From Rhizobiales bacterium Ga0077537 (GTDB lineage: Bacteria; Pseudomonadota; Alphaproteobacteria; Rhizobiales; Hyphomicrobiaceae), in NCBI GenBank assembly GCA_001464955.1, contig LNEM01000026.1:1-63957 (forward strand): a stretch of DNA of 63,957 nt, in the 5' to 3' direction. Under the pieces are notes generated by a model, which was not told where the DNA came from, did not search any database, and was given only the letters and a program-made list of their open reading frames with translations. The position numbers and the translations under genes were made by a program. Each line of letters begins with the position of its first letter. Position 1 is the stretch's first letter. Shown one piece after another: positions 53,664-62,362 of the stretch.

Positions 53664-54356
53664 TCACCCTCCGTCGATGCCTCGCATGTCGCAGTCGAAT
53701 AACACATCGCCGTCGACAAGCACATGAACGTCGGCCGACGGGCGCAGGGCCTCGGACAGACGATCGATCGGGCGCAACGTCAGCCCCGGCTTGCCGGACC
53801 CCAGGATGACCGGCGCGACGAGCACGTGCAGACGATCGACGGCGCCCGCGTCGACGAAACCCGAGACGGTCCCGGCGCCGCCTTCGACGAGCAGCGATCT
53901 CAGGCCCGCTGCAAAGAGAACGCGCACGACGGCATTCGGATCCAGCTGCCCCGTGGCGTCGGCCGCCACTTCCAGGACTTCGACACCGGGCGGCACCGGC
54001 GCCGTGCAGCCGACGGCGCGAACCACCAGACGCCGCGCGCCGTCCTCGGCCAGCAGCTTCGCGGTGGCGGGCATGCGGCCGCGCGGATCGAGCACGACGC
54101 GAGCCGGGTTGCGGCCGGCGACATGGCGCACGTTGAGCAAGGGGTCATCGGCGACCACCGTGCCGACGCCGACGAGCACGGCGTCGACGGCGGCCCGGAT
54201 GCGATGGACGTGGACCAGAGCCGCCGGCTTGTTGATCCAGCGGCTTTCGCCCGACAGCGTCGCGATGCGGCCGTCGAGAGACTGGCCGAGTTGCGCCACG
54301 ACGAACGGCCGGTCGCCGGGAGCCGAGGTGATGCGGGCGATCGCGTCGGTGGTCAC
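53664..54356 (-). CDS. RibD C-terminal (DHFR-like) reductase family protein
   Basis: 230-residue protein with the RibD reductase-domain fold: VVAQLGQSLDGRIATLSG near residue 20, VDAVLVGVGTVVADDPLLNV, and LLVEGGAGTVSGFVDAGAVD near 160-180. The deaminase half of RibD is absent, so it is a stand-alone reductase of the RibD_C family, either in riboflavin synthesis or with an unassigned NADPH-dependent role. No other rib gene is near. Confidence 0.85.
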   Translation of the reverse strand: MTTDAIARITSAPGDRPFVVAQLGQSLDGRIATLSGESRWINKPAALVHVHRIRAAVDAVLVGVGTVVADDPLLNVRHVAGRNPARVVLDPRGRMPATAKLLAEDGARRLVVRAVGCTAPVPPGVEVLEVAADATGQLDPNAVVRVLFAAGLRSLLVEGGAGTVSGFVDAGAVDRLHVLVAPVILGSGKPGLTLRPIDRLSEALRPSADVHVLVDGDVLFDCDMRGIDGG

Positions 54357-54469
54357 GGCGAAAGCGCCTTCCGTTCGGACCTAGGGTCCGTTGCCACTGG
54401 CGTGGATGCCGCCGCCTCGAGAGGAGCCAGACGCCTAAGCCCGGCGCTTGGCCCCCTCGTCGACCCAAG

Positions 54470-55885
54470 TCACCCGATATCGCGCACGTCCACGAAGCGG
54501 CCGGCGATGGCGGCGGCGGCGGCCATGGCCGGGGAAACCAGGTGAGTGCGGCCCTTGTAGCCTTGGCGACCTTCGAAATTGCGGTTCGAGGTCGATGCGC
54601 AGCGCTGGCCGGGCAGGAGCTGGTCCGGGTTCATGCCGAGGCACATCGAGCAGCCCGGCTCGCGCCAGTCGAAGCCCGCGGCCTTGAGGATCTTGTCGAG
54701 GCCCTCGGCCTCGGCCTGCAGCTTGACGAGGCCGGAGCCCGGCACGACGTGGGCGTAGGCGAGGCGCGGCGAGATACGCTTGCCCTCGACGATCTTCGCC
54801 ACTTCGCGGATGTCCTCGATGCGGCCGTTGGTGCAGGAGCCGATCCAGACCACGTCGAGCTCGACGTCGGTCATCTTCGTATTCGGCTTCAGGCCCATGT
54901 AGTCGAGCGCGCGAACGACGGAGGCGCGACGTCCCTCGTCGGTGATCTTCGCGGGGTCGGGCGTCGTGCCGTCGATGGTGACGACCATCTCGGGGCTCGT
55001 ACCCCACGACACGATAGGCGGCAGGTTGCCGGCGTCGAGCGTGATGACGCTGTCGAAATGGGCGCCGGGATCGGTGTGGAGCGTCTCCCAGTAACGCATG
55101 GCCATGTCCCAGGCCGCGCCCTTCGGCGCTTTCGGACGATCCTTCAGGTAGGCGAAGGTCTTCTCGTCCGGCGCCACCATGCCAGCCCGGGCGCCACCCT
55201 CGATCGACATGTTGCAGACCGTCATGCGGCCTTCCATCGACATCGCCTTGATGGCGTCGCCGCCGTATTCGATGACATAGCCGGTGCCGCCGGCGGTGCC
55301 GATCTTGCCGATGATGGCGAGCACGATGTCCTTCGGGCCGACGCCGCGCTTCGGCGTGCCGTCGACGCGGATCGACATGTTCTTCGCCTTGCGCTGCACC
55401 AGCGTCTGGGTGGCGAGCACGTGCTCGACTTCGCTGGTGCCGATGCCATGCGCCAAGGCGCCGAACGCGCCGTGCGTCGAGGTGTGGCTGTCGCCGCAGA
55501 CGATCGTCGTGCCCGGCAGCGTGAAGCCCTGCTCCGGGCCGATCACATGCACGATGCCCTGACGCGGATCGAGTTCGTCGTAGTACTCGATGCCGAATTC
55601 CTTGACGTTCGCGGCGAGCGTCTCGACCTGGATGCGGCTTTCCTCCTCCTTGATGCCGGCGCGGCGGTCGGAGGTGGCGATGTTGTGATCGACGACGGCC
55701 AGCGTCTTATCCGGCTGGCGGACCTTGCGGCCCGCGAGGCGGAGGCCTTCGAAAGCCTGCGGCGAAGTCACCTCGTGGACGAGATGGCGGTCGATATAGA
55801 GCAGGCACGTGCCGTCGTCGCGGCGCTCGACGACGTGGTCCTCGAAAATCTTGTCGTAGAGTGTCTTCGGCGCGCTCGCTGCCAT
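54470..55885 (-). CDS. leuC: 3-isopropylmalate dehydratase large subunit
   Basis: 471-residue aconitase-family enzyme of leucine synthesis. The [4Fe-4S] cysteines are in WIGSCTNGR and [10 protein letters not shown]; substrate loops [13 protein letters not shown] and [10 protein letters not shown] are present. Start ATG 55885; the frame extends upstream to 56041 but that part is not homologous. The small subunit leuD is not next to it in the window, as is common in Rhizobiales. Confidence 0.97.
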   Translation of the reverse strand: MAASAPKTLYDKIFEDHVVERRDDGTCLLYIDRHLVHEVTSPQAFEGLRLAGRKVRQPDKTLAVVDHNIATSDRRAGIKEEESRIQVETLAANVKEFGIEYYDELDPRQGIVHVIGPEQGFTLPGTTIVCGDSHTSTHGAFGALAHGIGTSEVEHVLATQTLVQRKAKNMSIRVDGTPKRGVGPKDIVLAIIGKIGTAGGTGYVIEYGGDAIKAMSMEGRMTVCNMSIEGGARAGMVAPDEKTFAYLKDRPKAPKGAAWDMAMRYWETLHTDPGAHFDSVITLDAGNLPPIVSWGTSPEMVVTIDGTTPDPAKITDEGRRASVVRALDYMGLKPNTKMTDVELDVVWIGSCTNGRIEDIREVAKIVEGKRISPRLAYAHVVPGSGLVKLQAEAEGLDKILKAAGFDWREPGCSMCLGMNPDQLLPGQRCASTSNRNFEGRQGYKGRTHLVSPAMAAAAAIAGRFVDVRDIG

Positions 55886-55983
55886 GGCCAAGCCCCACTG
55901 TGCGAATGGTTGTGTCGTGTGTGTGATAGCCCGACCTCGCAGCCGCTGCAATCTTGCGGGCAAGGCTCGCCAGTCGTGACCCG

Positions 55984-56020
55984 AAAAAGAAAACCGGGCA
56001 GCGGTTGCCCGCGCCCGGTT
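55984..56020 (-). terminator. intrinsic terminator between the LysR-type gene and leuC
   Basis: On the minus strand an 8-bp stem (AACCGGGC at 56020-56013 with its complement at 55999-55992) is followed by TTCTTTTT. It lies 160 bases after the regulator stop and about 100 before leuC. It may simply end the trxB-lsrB transcript or act as a leuC attenuator; no Leu-rich leader peptide was seen. Confidence 0.7.
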
Positions 56021-56080
56021 CAAGGTAGATTTACCGCGCAAGCGCGGCTGAAGGCGTCAAAGGGAGGGTACGACCTTCAT

Positions 56081-56104
56081 CAGCTGTCCGTCACAGCTGA
56101 GATA
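56081..56104. repeat. CAGCTGT inverted repeat with ACAGCTGAGATA
   Basis: CAGCTGT 56081-56087 and ACAGCTG 56093-56099 form a 7-bp palindrome with a 5-base gap. The right arm continues as ACAGCTGAGATA (56093-56104), identical to 44919-44930. Confidence 0.55.
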
Positions 56105-56181
56105 TTGCTACAGGCGGCTCCGGCGTCCAGTAAGTAGGGGGCGCGCATGCAGGCTATGCGCCTTCCGCATACCTAGCCGGA

Positions 56182-57072
56182 TCAGAATTTCCACTGACGC
56201 GCTTTGGAGACAACGAAGTCCCTGAAAACCTGCACTTTCTTGGCCGCCTTGAGTTCCTCCGGATAGACGAGGTACACCGGCAGGCGCGTGATCTCGATGT
56301 CCGGAAGGACCGGGACGAGATCCTTCTCCTCCTCGGTGAGGTAGTCAGGAATGAGACCCACCCCGATCCCTGAGCGGATCGCGTACTTGACGGCCAGAAC
56401 GGTGCTTGCGCGGAACGCCGGTATCCGCGCCTCACGGCCCTCGCGCCCCAAGGTCTCGAGGAGATTGATACTCGCCAGATGCGCCGGCGGGTTGCCCATG
56501 AACGAGACGAGACGGTGCTTGTCGAGATCCGCCGGCACCTGCGGAGCACCGAACCGACGGATATAGGTCGCGGACGCATAGGCGTGGACCTGCATCGAGA
56601 ACAACGGCCGGCGGATGAGATCGCTTTGCTGGGGCTCGCGCGCCCAGATGGCGACGTCGGCCACGCGCATCGACAGGTCGACCGGCTCGTCGTTGAGGAT
56701 CAACTCGAGGCGGATGTCGGGGTAGACGTCGATGAACTCCCGGATGCGTTGCGTGACCCAGACGGCGCCGAGGCTCACCGACGACGTGATGCGCAAATCG
56801 CCGGCGGGTTTGGTCGTCGAATCGGACAGCAGCGTCTCGGCCGTCTGGAGCCGGTTCATGACGTCGCTCGCCGTCCGATAGAGAATCTCGCCCTGTTCCG
56901 TCAGCACGAGGCCGCGGGCATGACGGTGGAACAGCGGAATGCCGAGATCCTTCTCCAGCGACGACACCTGACGACTGACGGCCGACTGGCTCATGCGCAG
57001 CGCCTCACCGGCATGGGTGAAGCTGCCGGCCTCGGCGGCGGCATGGAAGATGCGGAGTTTGTCCCAGTCCAT
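56182..57072 (-). CDS. lsrB: LysR-type transcriptional regulator, LsrB/VtlR-like
   Basis: 296-residue regulator. The winged helix is MDWDKLRIFHAAAEAGSFTH ... SQSAVSRQVSSLE, and FHRHARGLVLTEQGEILYRT continues the match to Rhizobiales LsrB/VtlR. The effector domain ends VFRDFVVSKARQWKF, again like LsrB. The position 36 bases downstream of trxB on the same strand is the conserved lsrB locus. LsrB controls redox and envelope functions in rhizobia; VtlR controls virulence small RNAs in Brucella. Notably the protein contains no cysteine. Confidence 0.88.
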   Translation of the reverse strand: MDWDKLRIFHAAAEAGSFTHAGEALRMSQSAVSRQVSSLEKDLGIPLFHRHARGLVLTEQGEILYRTASDVMNRLQTAETLLSDSTTKPAGDLRITSSVSLGAVWVTQRIREFIDVYPDIRLELILNDEPVDLSMRVADVAIWAREPQQSDLIRRPLFSMQVHAYASATYIRRFGAPQVPADLDKHRLVSFMGNPPAHLASINLLETLGREGREARIPAFRASTVLAVKYAIRSGIGVGLIPDYLTEEEKDLVPVLPDIEITRLPVYLVYPEELKAAKKVQVFRDFVVSKARQWKF

Positions 57073-57108
57073 TTCGTTGCCCCGGTAGGGGTTGCAGGGG
57101 CGGCGCGC

Positions 57109-58071
57109 TCAGTGCGCTGCGGCGGACGCGTGGTGACCGGCAAGAAACTTCTCGACCTCGAGAGCCGCCATGCAGCCCATTCCAGCCGCCGTGACCGCCT
57201 GGCGATAGATGTCATCCTTGACGTCGCCGGCGGCGAAGACGCCGGGAATCGATGTGGCGGTGCTGTCCGGTTTCGTCACCAGATAGCCGGACGGCTTCAT
57301 TTCGAGCTGCCCCTTGAACAGTTCCGTCGCGGGCGCATGGCCAATGGCGATGAAAACGCCGTCGATCCGGCGCTCCGTCACCGCGCCTGTCTTGACGTTG
57401 CGCAGGCGCACTCCGGTCACCGACTTCGGATCGGAGGTCCCGGTGATCTCTTCGATCGCACTGTCCCAGACCACTTCGATCTTGGGGTTCTTGAACAGCC
57501 GCTCCTGCATGATGCGCTCGGCGCGGAAGCTGTCGCGGCGATGCACGACCACGACCTTGCTCGCGAAGTTCGTGAGGAAAATGGCCTCCTCGACGGCTGT
57601 ATTACCGCCCCCGACGACGACGACTTCCTTGCCGCGATAGAAAAAGCCATCGCAGGTCGCGCACGCGGATACCCCATGGCCCATGAAATGCTCTTCACTC
57701 GGGAGCCCCAGCCAGCGGGCCTGGGCGCCGGTGCAGATGATGAGCGCATCGCTGGTGTAGGAGTCACCCGAATCGCATTCGATCACGAAGGGCCGCTTTC
57801 CGAGGTCGACGCGCGTCACCTGATCCATCACGATCTCGGTGCCCACGTGCTCGGCCTGAGCCTTCATCTCCTCCATCAGCCACGGCCCCTGGATCGCCTT
57901 GGCGAACCCAGGGTAGTTCTCGACGTCGGTCGTGATGGTGAGCTGCCCACCGGGCTGAACGCCTTGAATCAGAATGGGTTTCAGCATGGCGCGGGCGGCG
58001 TAGATCGCTGCCGTATAGCCCGCCGGGCCGGAGCCGATGATCATGACCTGGACGTGTCGCGGGTTCGTCAT
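57109..58071 (-). CDS. trxB: thioredoxin-disulfide reductase
   Basis: 320-residue low-Mr thioredoxin reductase. FAD motif MIIGSGPAGYTAAIYAAR, redox-active Cys pair in ACATCDGFF, NADPH motif VVGGGNTAVEEA and the C-terminal GVFAAGDVKDD are all present. It reduces thioredoxin with NADPH. Start ATG 58071; 17 more in-frame residues upstream are not conserved. The LsrB-like regulator gene follows. Confidence 0.96.
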   Translation of the reverse strand: MTNPRHVQVMIIGSGPAGYTAAIYAARAMLKPILIQGVQPGGQLTITTDVENYPGFAKAIQGPWLMEEMKAQAEHVGTEIVMDQVTRVDLGKRPFVIECDSGDSYTSDALIICTGAQARWLGLPSEEHFMGHGVSACATCDGFFYRGKEVVVVGGGNTAVEEAIFLTNFASKVVVVHRRDSFRAERIMQERLFKNPKIEVVWDSAIEEITGTSDPKSVTGVRLRNVKTGAVTERRIDGVFIAIGHAPATELFKGQLEMKPSGYLVTKPDSTATSIPGVFAAGDVKDDIYRQAVTAAGMGCMAALEVEKFLAGHHASAAAH

Positions 58072-58291
58072 GGAGAAAGCCTCTCGGGGGCGTGCAGCCT
58101 CGCACCTATGCGTCGAGCGCATATTGGCGATCGCCGACCGGATGGCAAGCGGGGGCGTTCGGATGTCCCGTTCCGATCATTGGTCGGGCGTCCGGGCCCC
58201 GGCCGTGTCTACGGTTGAGGGATGCGGAGACGCGACACGCCCCGTGGCCCGCTCCGAGGCGCTTTAGCGCCGCGCGTCCGTCGTGCTGCGG

Positions 58292-59308
58292 TCAGGTGCC
58301 GAGCACGCACCGCATCCGGTGGGCCGGGCCCAGTTCGACCAGCGGCGGCTCGATCTCGCGGCAGCGCGCCTCGACCGAGGAACAGCGGGGGGCGAACGGG
58401 CAGCCCGGGGGCAGGCTCGCGAGATCGGGCGGATTGCCGGGGATGGTCCGCAACCGACGCCCCTGAAGGCGTCCGCCATGGGCCCGGGTCGCCAGAAGGC
58501 CGAGGGTATAGGGATGGCGCGCGCCCCGGATCACCTCGGCGACAGGCCCGGTCTCGACGATCCGGCCCGCGTACATCACGGCGATCCGATCGGCGACCTC
58601 GACGGCGACACCGATATCGTGGGTGACGAAAATCACGGTGAGGCCCAGGTCGCGCTGGAGTTCACGGAGCAGCAGGAGGATCTGGATCTGGACCGTGGCG
58701 TCCAGCGCCGTCGTCGGTTCGTCGGCGAGGAGGACCTGGGGATCGCACGACAACGAAAGGGCGATCATGGCGCGCTGGCGCATGCCACCCGACAACTCGT
58801 GCGGATAGGCATCGAGGCGTCGCTCGGGAGACGGAATGCGCACCCGCTCGAACAGCTCGAGCGCACGCTTGCGGGCCTCCTGCCGGCTGACCTTCTTGTG
58901 CCGCATCACCGTCTCGGCGATCTGGTCGCCGACGCGGTAGACGGGGTCGAGTGCCAATCCCGGATCCTGGAAGATCATCGACGCGACGCCGCCGCGGAAA
59001 TCCTGCATCGCCTCGGGCGCGAGCGTCGTCACGTCGGTACCGGCAACGACGATACGGCCCGAGACGATGGACTTGTGCTCGGGATTGAGGCGGATCAGGG
59101 CTCGCAGCGTCACGCTCTTGCCCGAGCCGGACTCACCCAGCAGGGCCAGCACCTCGCCGCGCTTCAATTGCAGGTCGACGCCGTTCACGGCGCGCACGAG
59201 ACCCTTGGCGTTCTTGAAGCCCACGTTCAGGCCGGACACGTCGACCATTGTCGCGCCGTCGCCGGCCATCACGGAGCGCTCTGCGAGTTCTGTCGTCGGC
59301 ATTCTCAT
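58292..59308 (-). CDS. dppD: dipeptide/oligopeptide ABC transporter ATPase (DppD-like)
   Basis: 338-residue ATPase. Walker A GESGSGKS, Q-loop FQDPGLALDP, signature LSGGMRQR, Walker B VLLADEPTTALD and the C-terminal oligopeptide-ABC tail with the CPFAPRC Cys motif. ATG 59308 overlaps the upstream stop (ATGA), so the two ATPase genes are coupled. It is last in the operon. The order (F-like before D-like) is inverted compared with the common D-F arrangement. Confidence 0.92.
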   Translation of the reverse strand: MRMPTTELAERSVMAGDGATMVDVSGLNVGFKNAKGLVRAVNGVDLQLKRGEVLALLGESGSGKSVTLRALIRLNPEHKSIVSGRIVVAGTDVTTLAPEAMQDFRGGVASMIFQDPGLALDPVYRVGDQIAETVMRHKKVSRQEARKRALELFERVRIPSPERRLDAYPHELSGGMRQRAMIALSLSCDPQVLLADEPTTALDATVQIQILLLLRELQRDLGLTVIFVTHDIGVAVEVADRIAVMYAGRIVETGPVAEVIRGARHPYTLGLLATRAHGGRLQGRRLRTIPGNPPDLASLPPGCPFAPRCSSVEARCREIEPPLVELGPAHRMRCVLGT

Positions 59309-60357
59309 TCGCCGGCGAGCGCCGACGCCTCCTCGCTCTGGGACTTGCCGAGACTGTGGCCGCTGGCGGGGCGTATGGCGTGGCACGCGATCGCATGACC
59401 GCGCGGGCGCACCGTATAGACGGGCTCGCGGGCGCTGCACACCGGCTCGGCGATGCTGCAGCGCGGATGGAACCGGCAGCCGCTCGGCGGATTGATGGGA
59501 TTCGGCGGGTCGCCGGCGAGCGGCGGCTCGGCGGCGCGATTGTCGGGATCCATGCTCGGCACGGAGGCCAGAAGGGCGCGCGTGTAGGGGTGCAGCGGTT
59601 GCTCGAGCACCTCATCGGACGGACCGATCTCGGCGACCCGGCCGAGATACATGACCAGCACCCGATCCGAGATGAACCGCACGACATCGAGGTCGTGGCT
59701 GATGAAAACGTAGGTGAGCTTGAAGTCGTCCTTCAGATCCAGCAGCAAGTTCAGGACCTGTGCCTCGACCGACTTGTCGAGCGCGGAGACGGCTTCGTCG
59801 AGGATCAGCAGCTTCGGCTCGAACGCGAGGGCGCGGGCAATGTTGACGCGCTGGCGTTGGCCGCCGGACAACTCGTGCGGATAACGGCCGGCGAACCGTG
59901 ACGGCTCGAGGCCGACGCGGCGCAGAAGGTCGTGGGCGCGCGCCATCGCTTCGCGGGTGCCGACCCCGTGGACCTGAGGACCGAACGAAACCGATGCCTC
60001 GGCGGTCAGGCGGGGATTGAGCGAGGCGTAGCTGTCCTGGAACACCATCTGCACCTGCCGCCGGAACTCCTTAAGCGGCAGTTCCGATGAGCCGACGAGG
60101 CGGCCGTCGAAGCGGATCTCGCCGCTGGTCGGCTCCATCAGGTGCATCACGAGGCGGGCGGCGGTCGACTTGCCGCAGCCGGACTCGCCGACGATGCCCA
60201 GCGTCTCGCCCGGCATGACCGCGAAGTCGATGCCGTCCACGGCGCGCACCAGGGCGCCCTTGCTCAAGAGCGTCTGGCCGACAGGGAAGTGCTTCATCAA
60301 ACCTTTGACGGCCAGCAGCGGCGACGGCTGCGCTTCCACTCTGTTGGCGACGCTCAT
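59305..60357 (-). CDS. dppF: dipeptide/oligopeptide ABC transporter ATPase (DppF-like)
   Basis: 350-residue ATPase. LMKHFPVGQTLLSKGALVRA with AVDGIDF is the DppF/OppF-type N-terminus; Walker A GESGCGKST, FQDSYASLNPR, LSGGQRQRVNIARAL and LILDEAVSALD follow, and the C-terminus has the oligo-HPY Cys segment GCRFHPRC. The start overlaps the permease stop (ATGA at 60354-60357). Confidence 0.93.
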   Translation of the reverse strand: MSVANRVEAQPSPLLAVKGLMKHFPVGQTLLSKGALVRAVDGIDFAVMPGETLGIVGESGCGKSTAARLVMHLMEPTSGEIRFDGRLVGSSELPLKEFRRQVQMVFQDSYASLNPRLTAEASVSFGPQVHGVGTREAMARAHDLLRRVGLEPSRFAGRYPHELSGGQRQRVNIARALAFEPKLLILDEAVSALDKSVEAQVLNLLLDLKDDFKLTYVFISHDLDVVRFISDRVLVMYLGRVAEIGPSDEVLEQPLHPYTRALLASVPSMDPDNRAAEPPLAGDPPNPINPPSGCRFHPRCSIAEPVCSAREPVYTVRPRGHAIACHAIRPASGHSLGKSQSEEASALAGE

Positions 60358-61253
60358 GACTTCAGATCCATGGCCGAGCGCAGTCCATCAGACAGCAGGT
60401 TGAACGACAGCGACGTCATGAAGATCATCACTCCGGGCAGGGCCGCGACGTACGGATTGACGTAGATCGCCTGGCGCAACTCGTTCAGCATCAGGCCCCA
60501 TTCGGGCTCGGGCGGCTTGGTGCCGAGACCGAGAAAAGAGAGGCCCGAGGCCAGGATGATCGAGACCGACACGAGGCTCGTCGCGTAGACGAAGATCGCG
60601 CCGAGCACGTTCGAGAGCACGTGGATCCGGATGATGCGGAGCGACGAGGCACCAGAGGCACGCGCCGCTTCGACGTAGTCGAGATTTCTCACCTGCGTGG
60701 TAATCGTCTCGGCGACACGCGCGATCGGCGGGATGAACACGATCGACAGCGACAGGATGGCGTTGCCGATGCCGGCGCCGAGAGCGCCCGAGATGGCGAT
60801 CGCGAGCAGAACCGACGGGAACGCGTAGAAGATGTCCATCGTGCGCATGATGGCGCTGTTGACGGCGCCGCCCATGTAACCGGCGATGACGCCGAGCATA
60901 CCGCCGATGATCAGGGCATTGATCACCGGCATGACGCCCATGAAGAGCGACAGCCGGCCGCCGTAGATCAGGCGGGACAGCATATCTCGACCGGTCTGGT
61001 CCGTGCCGAGCGGGTGGCCCGGGAAGCCGATCTCCTTCAAGCGTCGGATGATGTTCGTCTTGTAGGGATCGGCCGGCGCGATCAGTGGCGCGAAGATCGC
61101 CATCAGCACGATCAGGAGGAGGACCGCGCCGAAGAACAGCGTGACCTTGTCGCGAAGGAGGCGCTGGCCGACGGTCGTCCAGTAGCCGGGCGAGTTGGCA
61201 ACGGTCTGGGCGATGTCGATCGGCGGGGGAGGAGCGGGGGTGTGGAGGTTCAT
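60354..61253 (-). CDS. dppC: dipeptide-type ABC transporter permease (DppC-like)
   Basis: 299-residue inner-membrane permease with six or so helices. The N-terminal FFGAVLLLIVLMAIFAPLIA precedes the periplasmic loop HPLGTDQTGRDMLSRLIYG, and the EAA motif is VEAARASGASSLRIIRIHVL. ATG 61253 is 5 bases after the DppB stop. The longer upstream frame is in fact the DppB region and is not coding for this protein. Confidence 0.93.
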   Translation of the reverse strand: MNLHTPAPPPPIDIAQTVANSPGYWTTVGQRLLRDKVTLFFGAVLLLIVLMAIFAPLIAPADPYKTNIIRRLKEIGFPGHPLGTDQTGRDMLSRLIYGGRLSLFMGVMPVINALIIGGMLGVIAGYMGGAVNSAIMRTMDIFYAFPSVLLAIAISGALGAGIGNAILSLSIVFIPPIARVAETITTQVRNLDYVEAARASGASSLRIIRIHVLSNVLGAIFVYATSLVSVSIILASGLSFLGLGTKPPEPEWGLMLNELRQAIYVNPYVAALPGVMIFMTSLSFNLLSDGLRSAMDLKS

Positions 61254-61258
61254 CGTGA

Positions 61259-62209
61259 TCAGCTCCGCCTCATGCGTGGGTCGACCCATGTCTGCACGAT
61301 GTCGACGATCAGGTTGAGCGCGACGAAGAACATGGCGAGGAGCAGGATCGTGCCCTGCAGCATCGGGACGTCGCGACGGAAAATGGCGTCGTTCAGCAGG
61401 TACCCCGTGCCCGGCCAGTTGAATACGGTCTCGACGAGGATCGAGCCGCCGAGCAGATAACCGAGCTGCAGCCCCATCACGGCCAAGACGGTCGGCGCGG
61501 CGTTCCGCGCGACGTGGCGCATGACCTGGCCGTGCCAGAGGCCCTTGGCGCGGAGTGCCTGAACGAACTCCTGGTTGAGGATCTCGGCCACCGTCGAGCG
61601 AACCGTACGCGTGATGATCCCGCACGGGATGACCGACAGCGTGACCGCCGGCAGGATCAGGAACCGGATGTGCTCCCAGTCCCACTGCCAGGCGTCGGAG
61701 CCGCCCGCACCCATGCCGGTCGCCGGGAGCCACCGCAGCTCGACGGCGAAAATGATGACCAGCACCATGCCGAGCCAGTAGTGCGGGATCGATACGCCGG
61801 CGATGCCGAAGCCGGTCGCGATCTTGTCGACGATGCCGCCCTGATAATAGCCCGCGAGGCCGCCGAGGATGCAGCCGAAGGCGAAGCCGATGAGCGTCGC
61901 AACGCCCGCCAGCATCAACGTGTTCGGGACGGCTGCGAGCAGCGTGTCGAGAACCGGGCGGCTATTGACGATCGAGTTACCGAAGTCGCCCTGCAGAGCC
62001 TTCGTCAGCCAGAGCAGATACTGAATGGGGAGCGGTTGGTCGAAGCCGTAGCTCTTCTTCAGCTGTTCCACCATCTCCGCGGTCGCATCGGGCGCTACGA
62101 TGGCACTCATCGGGTCGCCGGAGAGATGGATCAGAGCGAACACGAACACCGTCACGCCGAGCGCGATCGGGATCGTGTAGAGCAGACGGAGCAGGATATA
62201 GACGAGCAC
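61259..62209 (-). CDS. dppB: dipeptide-type ABC transporter permease (DppB-like)
   Basis: 316-residue permease. MLVYILLRLLYTIPIALGVT is the standard DppB N-terminal helix, followed by HLSGDPMSAIV and FGFDQPLPIQYLLWL-type sequence (here YGFDQPLPIQYLLWL). The EAA loop is FVQALRAKGLWHGQVMRHVA. It pairs with DppC to form the pore. 153 noncoding bases separate it from the solute-binding-protein gene upstream. Confidence 0.94.
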   Translation of the reverse strand: MLVYILLRLLYTIPIALGVTVFVFALIHLSGDPMSAIVAPDATAEMVEQLKKSYGFDQPLPIQYLLWLTKALQGDFGNSIVNSRPVLDTLLAAVPNTLMLAGVATLIGFAFGCILGGLAGYYQGGIVDKIATGFGIAGVSIPHYWLGMVLVIIFAVELRWLPATGMGAGGSDAWQWDWEHIRFLILPAVTLSVIPCGIITRTVRSTVAEILNQEFVQALRAKGLWHGQVMRHVARNAAPTVLAVMGLQLGYLLGGSILVETVFNWPGTGYLLNDAIFRRDVPMLQGTILLLAMFFVALNLIVDIVQTWVDPRMRRS

Positions 62210-62362
62210 GTTGCGGCACTCCCGTTGTGTTCATGTGCAGCCGTTCTCCCGACTGCCTGCGCCACGCGCTGCATCATGACGGCGAAACGCGCGGTGGCGG
62301 CCGAAGATCGTGTGGTCCGCCGCCGGGTGGAGCGCCCGGCCGGCGGCGGACCAATCATTGTC

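Noticed and set aside
54542-56137. A 531-codon open frame on the plus strand.
   Set aside because: It is antisense to leuC and shows no domain or export signal.
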